64,000 bases of DNA from Caulobacter sp. RHG1 (GCF_013181195.1 NZ_SMZP01000008.1:1-64000), one strand, 5' to 3'; shown: positions 35,147 through 43,739, numbered from the stretch's first letter. The notes: generated from the sequence alone by a model not told the origin. A program made the numbers and translations.

Positions 35147-35938
35147 ATGACCAAGCGAGCCCTGAAGCGGATGGCGCGCGAAGGCGCGTATGAGACCAGC
35201 CAGTATGGTGATGACGCCAAGGTGCGTCGCCTGCCGGTCGATGTTCGCGACCGTGGGAACAGCTGGAACCCGCTGGGGCATGACGGCGCGCCAAACAATC
35301 CAGAGCGCGATCAGAGCTACCTCAAAACGATAAAACCGAAGTCGCCAGGTCAGGCCCAGTTGATGGAGGCCATCGACGAAAAGAACCTTGTCATGGCGCT
35401 CGGCCCGGCTGGCACCGGCAAGACCTACATCGCCATCGCCAAGGCCGTGGAGGCCCTGGAGGCGGGCCGCGTCAATCGCATCGTCCTGTCGCGTCCCGCG
35501 GTCGAGGCCGGCGAGTCGATCGGCTACCTGCCCGGCGACATGGAGGACAAGCTGGCCCCCTATCTGCGCCCGCTCTACGACGCCCTGACCGATCGCCTGT
35601 CGGTCAAGCGCATGCGGGCCCTGATGGCCGAAGGCGCCATCGAGATCGCGCCGGTCGGCTTCATGCGCGGCCGCACCCTCAACAACGCCTTCGTGGTCAT
35701 CGACGAGGCCCAGAACTGCACCTACATGCAGCTGAAGATGCTGCTGACCCGCCTGGGCTGGCACTCGACCATGGTCGTCACCGGCGACCCGAACCAGTCG
35801 GACCTCTTGCCCGGCATTTCGGGCCTGGCCGACGTCGCCGACCGCTTCGAGGCAGTCTCCAACATCGCCGTCGTCCGCCTGGCCGACCGCGACATCGTCC
35901 GCCACCCGCTGGTGGCCGAGATGCTGGGCGTGCTCTGA
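35147..35938 (+). CDS. phoH: PhoH-family ATPase
   Basis: A 263-residue P-loop NTPase. Walker A is GPAGTGKT (86-93), followed by VEAGESIGYLPGD and Walker B VVIDEAQN, then VVTGDPNQSDL; these are the hallmark PhoH motifs. Members of this family are linked to RNA handling with YbeY, but the short form without a PIN or KH domain has no fixed role. ATG at 35147 follows GGAGG by five bases. A six-codon frame (35127-35147) ends in a TGA that overlaps this ATG. The gene ends in an intrinsic terminator. Confidence 0.9.
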   Translation: MTKRALKRMAREGAYETSQYGDDAKVRRLPVDVRDRGNSWNPLGHDGAPNNPERDQSYLKTIKPKSPGQAQLMEAIDEKNLVMALGPAGTGKTYIAIAKAVEALEAGRVNRIVLSRPAVEAGESIGYLPGDMEDKLAPYLRPLYDALTDRLSVKRMRALMAEGAIEIAPVGFMRGRTLNNAFVVIDEAQNCTYMQLKMLLTRLGWHSTMVVTGDPNQSDLLPGISGLADVADRFEAVSNIAVVRLADRDIVRHPLVAEMLGVL

Positions 35939-35961
35939 AACTTTCACGTCCGGTCGACCTG

Positions 35962-35995
35962 GAAAGCGCTCCCTTCGCGGAGCGCTTTCTTTTTT
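35962..35995 (+). terminator. Intrinsic terminator of phoH
   Basis: GAAAGCGCTCC (35962-35972) pairs with GGAGCGCTTTC (35979-35989), followed by six T residues. It lies 24 bases past the phoH stop. Confidence 0.9.
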
Positions 35996-36078
35996 CGCCA
36001 AGGTCGAGAACAGCATTGACCGCTCTCGAAAGTTGAGCGCCAATACTGACGATATTCAGGCAACATAGGGAAGCTGCG

Positions 36079-36435
36079 ATGAAGACCCGCTCCGCCTTCG
36101 CCCCGACCGCCTTCGCCCTGGCCGCTGTGACCGGCGCCCTGATGGCGACGACCGCCTTCGCCCAGACCGCAAAAGCCCCCGCTTGGACCCCGCCGCCCGG
36201 CATGGGCGCGCAAATGCCCATGAGCGGCTTCGGCGCCGATGTGTGGTCCGTCATGGCCGTGCGGAGAGCCGACGAGAACGCTCTCAAGATCGTCGACAAG
36301 GGCGGCTGGAGCCGGGCCCGCGAAGCCGCCGCCGCCATCAATGGCGGACGCTGCGGCGAGGCCGGTATCATCGCCGCCCAAGCCCAGGACACGCGCCTGA
36401 TGGAAGGCGTCAAGCGCGCCTGCAAGTACGGCTGA
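36079..36435 (+). CDS. Small secreted GRC...C protein, paralogue 1
   Basis: A 118-residue protein with a signal peptide (about 1-28, ending AFA). The C-terminal 45 residues share a pattern with the next two genes: WSRAREAAAAINGGRCGEA, then RLMEGVKRAC. The family pattern is R-A-R-x-A-A-x-x-I-x-x-G-R-C followed about 23 residues later by V/A-C. Two cysteines closing a helix-turn-helix suggest a disulfide-locked helical hairpin. I recognise no named domain. It is the first of three tandem genes. A hairpin (GGCCGCTCC and complement, 36449-36473) without a T-run lies between paralogues 1 and 2. Confidence 0.75.
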   Translation: MKTRSAFAPTAFALAAVTGALMATTAFAQTAKAPAWTPPPGMGAQMPMSGFGADVWSVMAVRRADENALKIVDKGGWSRAREAAAAINGGRCGEAGIIAAQAQDTRLMEGVKRACKYG

Positions 36436-36491
36436 TCCGACTTAACCCGGCCGCTCCCTAGAGCGGAGCGGCCCCTTCGAGAGGATTCGAT

Positions 36492-36827
36492 ATGCGCGAG
36501 TTTCTGCTTGGCGCCGTCGCAACCCTGGTGATCGCAGGCGCGGTTCAGGCCCAGACCCGAACCCTCACCAGCCCGGTCACCACCACGCCAAACCTCAACT
36601 ACTCCACAGCCAACTATGATGGCTGGAGCGTCAATTCACTGCATCCGGCGAGAGGCCGGATGCTGAAGGCGATAGATGCGGAAACCGACCGGCATTCGTG
36701 GTCCCGCGCCCGCCAAGCCGCCATCGCCATCAATGACGGTCGCTGCGCCGACGCCGTAGCCGTCGCCATGTCGGCCAAGGACGCCAAGCTGCTCAGAGGC
36801 ATTCAACGCGTCTGCAAGGGCGCGTAA
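36492..36827 (+). CDS. Small secreted GRC...C protein, paralogue 2
   Basis: A 111-residue secreted protein with a signal peptide (about 1-20, ending VQA). The linker is Thr/Asn-rich and the C-terminal domain follows the trio pattern: WSRARQAAIAINDGRCADA, then LLRGIQRVC. It is closest to paralogue 1. AGAGGATTCG precedes the ATG. Function unknown. Confidence 0.75.
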   Translation: MREFLLGAVATLVIAGAVQAQTRTLTSPVTTTPNLNYSTANYDGWSVNSLHPARGRMLKAIDAETDRHSWSRARQAAIAINDGRCADAVAVAMSAKDAKLLRGIQRVCKGA

Positions 36828-36847
36828 GCGCTGGAAAGAGAACAATC

Positions 36848-37189
36848 GTGCGCAAGATCATTCTCGCTGGCGTTTTCGCCGCCCTGTCGACCAGCGCCGC
36901 GATCGCTCAGACGGCGCCCGGCGGTCCGCCGGCCAATACGATCTTCGTCGATAACATCACCGCCGGCGGCTATTCGGGCTCGCAGCGCCTGATGAACGTG
37001 CCGCAGATCAACTATACCGAAGAAGCCCGCCTGAGAGCGGTCCGCGCGCGCGCCGCCGCTGGCCTCATCCGCGATGGCCGGTGCGGAGACGCGGCTCGCC
37101 TGGCGCATCATCAACGCGACGAGGCCATGGTTCAGCGCATCGGCGAGGTCTGCTCCACCGCTGCGCACGCGCCGACGCCGCCGGCATAG
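36848..37189 (+). CDS. Small secreted GRC...C protein, paralogue 3
   Basis: A 113-residue secreted protein with a signal peptide (about 1-20, ending AIA). The domain is more diverged (RAVRARAAAGLIRDGRCGDA, then MVQRIGEVC) but keeps both cysteines and their spacing. A Pro-rich tail follows. It starts with GTG behind GGAAAGAGA, 20 bases after paralogue 2, so the two are probably one transcript. Confidence 0.72.
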   Translation: MRKIILAGVFAALSTSAAIAQTAPGGPPANTIFVDNITAGGYSGSQRLMNVPQINYTEEARLRAVRARAAAGLIRDGRCGDAARLAHHQRDEAMVQRIGEVCSTAAHAPTPPA

Positions 37190-37327
37190 GCGGAACGAAA
37201 AGGACCGCTCCCCAGCCTTTCCGGCATGAAAGCGGCGGGAAACGGCGTTCCGGGGACGAAATCTGAGCTTGAGTTGTAGGCGGTCGGGCGTGCAAGGTCC
37301 GGCCGCTTTAACTTTTTGGACTCTTAA

Positions 37328-39310
37328 ATGGCCGACCTCACAGCGCCACGCTCCGAACTGACCCTCCGCGGGATCGGTCTGGGCGTCCTGATCACGCTCG
37401 TCTTCACCGCCGCCCAGGTCTATCTGGGCCTCAAGGTCGGCCTGACCTTCGCGACCTCGATCCCCGCCGCCGTCATCTCGATGGCCCTGCTGCGGGCGTT
37501 CAAGACCTCGACCATCCAGGAAAACAACATCGTCCAGACGATCGCCTCGGCGGCGGGGACGCTGTCGTCGGTGATCTTCGTCCTGCCGGGCCTGCTGATG
37601 ATCGGCTGGTGGTCGAACGTGCCGTTCCTGCCCACCTTCGGCGCCTGCGCCGTCGGCGGCATCCTGGGCGTCATGTACACCATCCCGCTGCGCCGGGCGC
37701 TGGTGACCAACTCGCCCCTGCCCTATCCCGAAGGCGTCGCCGCGGCCGAAGTGCTGAAGGTCGGCACCGGTTCGCGTGAAGGCGCAGCCGAGGGCAAGGC
37801 CGGCCTGGCCGCCGTCAGCATGGGCGCGATCGCCTCGGCCCTGTTCGGCGCCCTGGCCGCCATGAAGGTGTTCGCCGCCGAGGTGGCCGGCTACTTCAAG
37901 GCCGGCGCCGGCGCGACCGGCCTGGGCGCCTCCAGCTCGCTGGCGCTCATGGGCGCGGGCCACCTGATGGGCATCACCGTCGGCATCGCCATGTTCACCG
38001 GCCTGTTCATCGCCTGGGCGATCCTGGTGCCGATCCTGACCATCGCCACTCCAATGCCGGGCGCGGACGCCGCCACCCACGCCCTGAAGGTGTGGAGCAC
38101 CCAGGTCCGCTTCCTGGGCGCCGGCGTCATCGGCGCCGCCGCCATCTGGACCCTGGCCAAGCTGATCGGCCCCATCCTGTCGGGCCTGAAGTCGGCTTTG
38201 GAAGCCGCCAAGCAGCGCAAGAGCGGCGGCGAGGCCCTGCCCCGCGTCGAGCAGGACCTGCCGATCGGCATCGTCGGTCTGGTCACCCTGGTGCTGATGG
38301 CCCCGGCCGGCTGGTTCCTGGCTCACTTCCTGGCCGGCGGCCCGATCGCCGGCCTGACCGTGCCGCTGGTGGCCATCGGCATCGGCTACCTGATCGTCGC
38401 CGGCCTGCTGGCCGCCGCGGTCTGCGGCTACATGGCCGGCCTGATCGGCTCGTCCAACAGCCCCGTGTCCGGCATCGCCATCCTGACCGTGCTGGGCGCC
38501 TCGCTGATGGTCGGCATGGCGAGCCGCGGCATGATTGGCCCGGACGTCACCAAGGCCCTGATCGCCTACGCGCTCTACGTCACCACCTGCGTCCTGGCCG
38601 TGGCCGTGGTCGCCAACGACAACCTGCAGGACCTGAAGACCGGCCAGCTGGTCGACGCCACCCCGTGGAAGCAGCAGGTCGGCCTGATCATCGGCGTCAT
38701 CTCGGGCGCCATCGTGATCCCGTTCGTGCTGGAGCTGCTGAACCGCTCGAACGGCTTCGCCGGCGCCCCGAACCTGCATGCCATTTCGGACCAGCCCCTG
38801 GCCGCGCCGCAGGCCACCCTGATCTCGACCCTGGCCAAGGGCGTGCTGGGCGGCGATTTGAACTGGACCCTGCTGGGCGTCGGCGCCCTGATCGGTCTGG
38901 CGCTGGTGGCCGTTGACGCCATCCTGCGCAAGACCAGCAACGGCCGCTTCAGCCTGCCGGCCCTGGGCGTGGGCCTGGCCATCTACCTGCCCAGCACCGT
39001 GACCGCCCCGGTGGTCGTCGGCGCCGTGGCCGGCTGGCTCTACGAGAAGATCGTCAGCAAGGACCGCGCGGCCGAGCCGGCCAAGCGTCTGGGCGTGCTG
39101 ATCGCCTCGGGCTTCATCGTCGGCGAGAGCCTGTTCAACGTCTCGCTGGCGCTGCTGATCGTCACGACGGGCAAGGGCGAACCCCTGGCCCTGCCGTTCG
39201 CCCCGTCCGAACACATCGGCATGCTGCTGTCGCTGGTCGCCGCGGCGATCACCGTGGTCGGCCTCTACCGCTGGTCCCGCAAGGCCGCCGCGAAGACGGT
39301 CGAAGCTTAA
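37328..39310 (+). CDS. OPT-family oligopeptide transporter
   Basis: A 660-residue inner-membrane protein with about 14-16 hydrophobic segments. Typical bacterial OPT sequence is visible: VYLGLKVGLTFATSIPAAV, the conserved ENNIVQTIASAAG, and PYPEGVAAAEVL. Later segments include GLIGSSNSPVSGI. The family exports or imports small peptides, and some members carry metal chelates; the bacterial branch is poorly characterised. It is followed by a strong terminator. Confidence 0.92.
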   Translation: MADLTAPRSELTLRGIGLGVLITLVFTAAQVYLGLKVGLTFATSIPAAVISMALLRAFKTSTIQENNIVQTIASAAGTLSSVIFVLPGLLMIGWWSNVPFLPTFGACAVGGILGVMYTIPLRRALVTNSPLPYPEGVAAAEVLKVGTGSREGAAEGKAGLAAVSMGAIASALFGALAAMKVFAAEVAGYFKAGAGATGLGASSSLALMGAGHLMGITVGIAMFTGLFIAWAILVPILTIATPMPGADAATHALKVWSTQVRFLGAGVIGAAAIWTLAKLIGPILSGLKSALEAAKQRKSGGEALPRVEQDLPIGIVGLVTLVLMAPAGWFLAHFLAGGPIAGLTVPLVAIGIGYLIVAGLLAAAVCGYMAGLIGSSNSPVSGIAILTVLGASLMVGMASRGMIGPDVTKALIAYALYVTTCVLAVAVVANDNLQDLKTGQLVDATPWKQQVGLIIGVISGAIVIPFVLELLNRSNGFAGAPNLHAISDQPLAAPQATLISTLAKGVLGGDLNWTLLGVGALIGLALVAVDAILRKTSNGRFSLPALGVGLAIYLPSTVTAPVVVGAVAGWLYEKIVSKDRAAEPAKRLGVLIASGFIVGESLFNVSLALLIVTTGKGEPLALPFAPSEHIGMLLSLVAAAITVVGLYRWSRKAAAKTVEA

Positions 39311-39335
39311 GGCTTTCAGCCGCCTCTGAAACGGA

Positions 39336-39366
39336 AACCCCGGAAGGTCCGCCTTCCGGGGTTTTT
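39336..39366 (+). terminator. Intrinsic terminator of the OPT gene
   Basis: AACCCCGGAAGG pairs with its complement (39352-39363) around a TCCG loop, followed by TTTTT. Confidence 0.92.
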
Positions 39367-39383
39367 GTTTGTGTAGCGAACCT

Positions 39384-39518
39384 AGCGCCCCCTCCGTCTC
39401 GTCGCGTATCCGCGCCGATCCACCTCCCCCGCTTTGCGGGTGAGGATGAGCTGTCCTCTCCTCACCCGTGAAACGGGGGAGGTGGCGCGCGGCGTAGCCG
39501 CGTGACGGAGGGGGCGCT
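39384..39518. repeat. Large composite palindrome (dispersed-repeat type)
   Basis: Nested perfect arms: a 15-base pair AGCGCCCCCTCCGTC (39384-39398) with complement at 39504-39518; a 12-base pair CCACCTCCCCCG (39420-39431) with complement at 39474-39485; and an inner 10-base pair CGGGTGAGGA (39437-39446) with complement at 39459-39468. The whole could fold as one long hairpin of about 135 bases. Similar CCTCCCCCGC-rich palindromes recur in Caulobacterales genomes, to my knowledge. Confidence 0.75.
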
Positions 39519-39531
39519 GTCGAGCCGCCCC

Positions 39532-40215
39532 CTACGCCGCCGTCAAAATCGTGAACGCCACTTCGCGCCGGCCGCGATAACCCAGCGACTCATAGAGGCC
39601 GATGGCCGTGGCGTTGTCGGCGTAGCTGTGCAGGAAGGCCTTCTCGCCACGCGCCAGGATGCGAGCGGTCACCTCACGCAGCAGGCGGGCGGCATAGCCC
39701 CTGCCGCGATGGTCGGGATGCACGCAAACGCCGCTGGCCTCGGTGTAGCCGTCCGGGCGCATCCGCTCGCCGGCCATGGCCGCCAGTCGGCCATCGACGC
39801 GCACGCCGATGAAGTCGCCCAACTGGTGGGTGCGGGTGAAGAACGGACCGGGCTTGGTCAGGGTGGCCAGGGCCAGCATCTCGGCCGCGTCAGCATCGCC
39901 CAGCGGCAGCATGTCGAACGCCACGTCCCAGGCCGGCGCGACGGTCTCGGCGACCATCTGCAGGCAAATGGCGCTGGAGACCACCTTCGTCCCCGGGGCC
40001 GGCGGCGGCGCGACGGGCTCGACCAGGCCGACATTTCCGCGCGCACGCACCAGCTCGCCCAGGGCGGCCAAGCTCTCCGGGCTGTGGTCGATCGTGGCGG
40101 CGAACAGGCCGTAGTCCGGATCCATCCGCATCGCCCCGCCGTGAGGAATGGCCAGATGGCCCTGCCGGCCGTTGAGCGTGGCGAAGACGGGACGGTCGAG
40201 AATGTGCGGGGTCAT
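39532..40215 (-). CDS. GNAT-family N-acetyltransferase
   Basis: A 227-residue protein. The C-terminal 100 residues carry the GNAT fold: acetyl-CoA-binding V-x-P-x-x-R-G-x-G-x-A in VCVHPDHRGRGYAARLL, then SYADNATAIGLYESLGYRG. The N-terminal half is a divergent GNAT-like region, as in FR47-type proteins. The acceptor substrate is unknown. The ATG at 40215 overlaps the stop of the TetR gene (ATGA), so the two are coupled and probably coregulated. Confidence 0.88.
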   Translation of the reverse strand: MTPHILDRPVFATLNGRQGHLAIPHGGAMRMDPDYGLFAATIDHSPESLAALGELVRARGNVGLVEPVAPPPAPGTKVVSSAICLQMVAETVAPAWDVAFDMLPLGDADAAEMLALATLTKPGPFFTRTHQLGDFIGVRVDGRLAAMAGERMRPDGYTEASGVCVHPDHRGRGYAARLLREVTARILARGEKAFLHSYADNATAIGLYESLGYRGRREVAFTILTAA

Positions 40216-40826
40216 GCGGGACAATAGGCTGCGATCAACGCCCTGACAGCCCCGATCACGGCCTTGGCCGGTTTGTCGTCGCCGTCGAACATCTGGCTGG
40301 AGGTGAAGACGCCCTCGATCAGCAGCATCATCGCATCGCCCAGGGCCTTGGGATCTGACGCGCCCATCTCGGCGGCCTTGGCGTGCAGGCGCTCGCGCAG
40401 CGCCTGCTTGTGGACCTGGGCGACTTGCCGGCCGGCGTGCTCGCGGTCAGGATATTCCACGATCGCGTTGGAGAGATTGCAGCCGCGATAGTCGCCACCG
40501 CCCGAGCGCTCGGCCAGGCCGCAGAAATAGGCGACCATCTGGGCCTTGGGGTCGTCGGGATGCAGGATCTCGGCTGCCTCGAAACGCGCCCAGAAGCCGG
40601 TCTCGACCTCGCGCAGCACGGCGGCGACCAGTTCATCCTTGGATTTGTAGCTGCGGTACAGGCTGGGCTTGGTGACGCCCGCCCTGGTGACGATCTCGTC
40701 GACGCCGACCGCGCGGATGCCCTCGCGATAGAACAGCTCGCGCGCCGTGTCGAAGATGCGTTCGGCGGCGCGGGGGGCGGGTGCGTAGGGTCCGGACAGG
40801 ACCTCTTCTGGCGTTCGCTTGGACAT
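40212..40826 (-). CDS. TetR-family repressor
   Basis: A 204-residue regulator. N-terminal helix-turn-helix (about 20-66, with GIRAVGVDEIVTRAGVTKPSLYRSYKSK), then a ligand-binding helical bundle with Cys in YRGCNLSNAIVEYP, resembling the AefR/YxaF-like TetR_C groups. Divergent from an MFS gene with palindromes in the gap, so it most likely represses that gene and itself. Confidence 0.9.
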   Translation of the reverse strand: MSKRTPEEVLSGPYAPAPRAAERIFDTARELFYREGIRAVGVDEIVTRAGVTKPSLYRSYKSKDELVAAVLREVETGFWARFEAAEILHPDDPKAQMVAYFCGLAERSGGGDYRGCNLSNAIVEYPDREHAGRQVAQVHKQALRERLHAKAAEMGASDPKALGDAMMLLIEGVFTSSQMFDGDDKPAKAVIGAVRALIAAYCPA

Positions 40827-40831
40827 GGCTC

Positions 40832-40889
40832 TTGACGATGTTACTTACCGGTACGTATGTAGTCGAACAACCCCGTACCGATCGGTTAC
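40832..40889 (+). promoter_or_regulatory. MFS promoter with two TetR operator candidates
   Basis: A promoter-like TTGACG (40832-40837), 17-base spacer, GTATGT (40855-40860) points toward the MFS gene. Between the hexamers sits TACTTACCGGTACGTA (40842-40857), a 16-base palindrome with one mismatched pair. A second related palindrome, GTACCGATCGGTTAC (40875-40889), follows downstream. Binding at the first would block RNA polymerase directly. Confidence 0.6.
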
Positions 40890-40901
40890 ATCGAGACCTC
40901 C

Positions 40902-42176
40902 ATGACGACGACCGCTCGCCGCCGCCCGTTCGGACAAAACTACGCCTTCGTCGTGGCCGCAGCGATTTTCCTGTCGCTGCTGGCGGCCGCCGGCCTTCGC
41001 GCCGCCCCGGGCGTGCTGATCCTCCCGCTGGAGAAGGCGTTCGGCTGGGACCGCGCCTCGATCTCGCTGGCGGCCGGAATCGGCATCTTCCTGTACGGCC
41101 TGACCGGCCCGTTTGCGGCCGCGCTGTCTCAGTCGTTCGGCTTGCGCAAGACCGTGACCCTGGCCTTGCTGCTGATGGCGGTGTCGACGGGCCTCTCGGC
41201 CTTCATGACCACCACCTGGCAATATGTGGCCACCTGGGGCGTGCTGGCCGGAGTCGGCAGCGGCGCGGTGGCCATGGTGCTGGGGGCGACAGTGGTGAAC
41301 CGCTGGTTCGTCGCGCGGCGCGGCGTCATGATGGGCCTGCTGGCCGCCTCGACCGCGACCGGTTCACTAATCTTCCTGCCCGGCATGGCCCTGATCGCCG
41401 ACCACGGCGGCTGGAAGCCGGTGGTGATCACCGTCTCGCTGGTCTGCCTGTTCCTGGCCCCGCTGGTCTGGCTGCTGATCCCCGAGCGGCCGTCGGACAT
41501 CGGCCTCAAGCCCTATGGCGCGCCGGACGACTATGAGGCGCCCGAGCCGATGGGCGGCGCCAACGCCCTGGCCTACGCCTTCCAGGCCCTGGGCCGGGCG
41601 GCCAAGACCCGGACCTTCTGGCTGCTGTTCCTGGGCTTCTTCATCTGCGGCCTGACCACCAACGGCTTGGTGGGCGTGCACATGATCGCCTTCTGCGGCG
41701 ATCGCGGCATGCCCGAGATCAAGGCCGCCGGCCTGCTGGCGCTGATGGGCCTGTTCGATCTTGTCGGCACCACGGCGTCGGGCTGGCTGACCGACCGCTA
41801 CGACCCGCGCAAGCTGCTCTTCGTCTATTACGTGCTGCGCGGGCTCTCGCTGATCTACCTGCCGTTCTCGGACTTTTCGGTGGTCAGCCTGTCGGCGTTC
41901 GCGGTGTTCTACGGGCTGGACTGGCTGGCGACCGTGCCGCCGACCGTCCGCCTGGCCACCGAGGCCTTCGGCGAGCGCGACGCGCCCATCGTGTTCGGCT
42001 GGATCGCGGCGGGGCACCAGCTAGGCGCGGCCACGGCGGCCATCGGGGCTGGCGTCATCCGCGCCAGCCAGGGCCAGTATGTCGAGGCCTTCGTCATCGC
42101 CGGCGCGGCGGGCCTGATCGCCGGCGCGGCCTCTCTGATGATCCGCCGCGCGGTCCCCAAGCCCATCCTGGCCTGA
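40902..42176 (+). CDS. MFS transporter (monocarboxylate/oxalate-formate-like)
   Basis: A 424-residue, 12-helix permease. It shows the MFS pattern of the MCT/OFA branch: RAAPGVLILPLEKAFGWDRASIS, a central loop with PYGAPDDYEAPEP, and LTDRYDPRKLLFVYY (loop motif GWLTDRYDPRK). The substrate is probably a small organic acid or drug. Regulation by the divergent TetR repressor is likely. Confidence 0.88.
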   Translation: MTTTARRRPFGQNYAFVVAAAIFLSLLAAAGLRAAPGVLILPLEKAFGWDRASISLAAGIGIFLYGLTGPFAAALSQSFGLRKTVTLALLLMAVSTGLSAFMTTTWQYVATWGVLAGVGSGAVAMVLGATVVNRWFVARRGVMMGLLAASTATGSLIFLPGMALIADHGGWKPVVITVSLVCLFLAPLVWLLIPERPSDIGLKPYGAPDDYEAPEPMGGANALAYAFQALGRAAKTRTFWLLFLGFFICGLTTNGLVGVHMIAFCGDRGMPEIKAAGLLALMGLFDLVGTTASGWLTDRYDPRKLLFVYYVLRGLSLIYLPFSDFSVVSLSAFAVFYGLDWLATVPPTVRLATEAFGERDAPIVFGWIAAGHQLGAATAAIGAGVIRASQGQYVEAFVIAGAAGLIAGAASLMIRRAVPKPILA

Positions 42177-42198
42177 GGCGCGCGGCGGTCAGGGAGCT

Positions 42199-42405
42199 TT
42201 AGTCCAGGTCTTCGGCCAGGATGGCCATTTCGAACATGTAGGAGCCGTCTTCGTCTTCGTCCTGGAATAGGACGCCGATGAACTCGCCGGCGACTTCGAC
42301 CTCGGCCGAGTCCTTTTGCTTCGGACGGGCCTTCACGGCGATGTGCGGGTTGCCGAAGGTGCGCTTCAGGTGCGCTTCGAGCTTGGCGATGGCAGTGGCG
42401 TCCAC
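42199..42405 (-). CDS. DUF3126 family protein
   Basis: A 68-residue protein conserved in alphaproteobacteria. It has the expected LEAHLKRTFGNPHIAVKARP start and FIGVLFQDEDEDGSYMFEMAILAEDL end. The acidic beta-hairpin suggests a small soluble protein; its function is unknown. The length is complete for the family. The plus-strand MFS gene ends 22 bases away (convergent). Confidence 0.85.
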   Translation of the reverse strand: MDATAIAKLEAHLKRTFGNPHIAVKARPKQKDSAEVEVAGEFIGVLFQDEDEDGSYMFEMAILAEDLD

Positions 42406-42453
42406 GGGGGGCCTCGTTGTTGCTGAGCGCCGGGGCGCGTTGTTGGGGCGAAA

Positions 42454-43386
42454 CTAGCGCCCGCCGCGAGAGTCGCAAGACGCTTCGGGTGGAAGAGGTG
42501 TGGACGCTCCCTGTTCCAGCAGCCAATCGCGGAACAGAAGCGCCTCTTTCGTCGCGCCGTCGGGCGGGGTGACGGCCACGATCCGGGCACGGCCGTGTGT
42601 GAAGCCCAACGGCGCGACCAGCCGTCCGCTGGCCAGATCTCGCTGCACGAAGGCCCAAGGTCCGATCGCCACGCCCAGGCCGGCCGCGGCGGCCTCGATC
42701 ATGTAGAAGTAGTGGTCGAACACCTGCTCGCTGGCCGGCGGCGGTAGGTGGTCCAGCTCGAAATTACGCGCCCAGTCCGACCAGCCTTCCAGGAAGGTCC
42801 GGGTCAGCAGGCGTGGCATGGTGCAGATGCGCTCCAGGCTCATCGGTTGGGCAACCGCAACCTCTGGCGACATGATCGGCCCGTGATAGTGCTCCATGAA
42901 CGGCCAGACCTCGGCCTCGTAGGTAACCACCGTGTCGGGCGAGCGCATGCGGATGGCCAGGTCGACGCCGTCGGCCTTGAAATCGAACGGGCCGTTGGAC
43001 TCGGCAACCCGCACCGGGATGTCAGGATAGGCGGCCTGGAAGCTGGGCAGTCGTGGGATCAGCCACTTCATGGCGAAGGTCGGCAGGCACGAGACGACCA
43101 ATGGCCGCGGGCCAACCGGGACCGGCTGCGGCACGGCCGCCTCGATCTGGTCGAAAGCCGGCGAGAGGGCCTGGGCCAGCTTGAGCCCCGCCTCGGTCAT
43201 CCTCAGCCTTGAGCGCGGCCCTTCGGTCAGAGCGACGCCCAGCTGCTCTTCCAACTGGCGGATCTGGCGGCTGACCGCGCCGTGGGTCACGCACAGCTCG
43301 TCGGCGGCCAGGGTCATGCGGCCGTGGCGGCCGAACGCCTCGAAGGCGCGCAGGGCGTTCAACGATGGAAGCTGGCGGCGGGCCAT
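42454..43386 (-). CDS. LysR-family regulator (GcvA-like)
   Basis: A 310-residue regulator. N-terminal helix-turn-helix (LNALRAFEAFGRHGRMTLAADELCVTHGAVSRQIRQLEEQLG), then a periplasmic-binding-type effector domain with CLPTFAMKWLIPRLPSF and DLAIRM, characteristic of the GcvA/AmpR branch. I chose the ATG at 43386, nine bases after GAGG; a GTG five codons upstream overlaps that site. Targets are unclear; divergent from a small ORF at 43460. Confidence 0.9.
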   Translation of the reverse strand: MARRQLPSLNALRAFEAFGRHGRMTLAADELCVTHGAVSRQIRQLEEQLGVALTEGPRSRLRMTEAGLKLAQALSPAFDQIEAAVPQPVPVGPRPLVVSCLPTFAMKWLIPRLPSFQAAYPDIPVRVAESNGPFDFKADGVDLAIRMRSPDTVVTYEAEVWPFMEHYHGPIMSPEVAVAQPMSLERICTMPRLLTRTFLEGWSDWARNFELDHLPPPASEQVFDHYFYMIEAAAAGLGVAIGPWAFVQRDLASGRLVAPLGFTHGRARIVAVTPPDGATKEALLFRDWLLEQGASTPLPPEASCDSRGGR

Positions 43387-43459
43387 GTGAAGAAACCTCA
43401 CAGAAGGCCGACGGATAAGTCGTTATCTCAAGCGGTGCAACGGGCCGATAAGAACGGCC

Positions 43460-43705
43460 ATGTCCTCCGCCCGCATCACCCTTCCCCAGGTCCTGGCCCT
43501 GATGGCGATCTGGACCGCCGTGCTCTACGGCGTCGTCGCCAAGCCGGCCGTCAGCCAGACGGCGCTCACGACGAAGCCGACGGTCGCCTGCGCCAAGGAT
43601 GTGAAGGAAATCCAGACCCCAGATAGGGGTTGGGCCCCGACGCGTCTCGCGGTCGGGGCCCCGGTCCGCCCACTAGGTCGGGGGGGCGTAGAGGGGCGGA
43701 CGTGA
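43460..43705 (+). CDS. Small membrane-anchored or secreted ORF, uncertain
   Basis: An 81-codon frame divergent from the LysR gene. The first 50 codons look real: GC-rich third positions, an N-terminal hydrophobic helix (VLALMAIWTAVLYGVVA), then a short polar domain. After about codon 53 the codon use changes and a strong hairpin begins (43632-43661), so the true 3' end may have been disrupted or the C-terminus may be unrelated. No similarity is recognised. Confidence 0.4.
   Translation: MSSARITLPQVLALMAIWTAVLYGVVAKPAVSQTALTTKPTVACAKDVKEIQTPDRGWAPTRLAVGAPVRPLGRGGVEGRT
43632..43661. repeat. Strong hairpin inside the 43460 ORF
   Basis: GGGCCCCGAC (43632-43641) and its perfect complement (43652-43661) enclose a 10-base loop. 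There is no T-run, so it is not an intrinsic terminator. Confidence 0.6.
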
Positions 43706-43739
43706 GATAAACGCCGTCTCCCGAACGCGGTTCCGCGAT

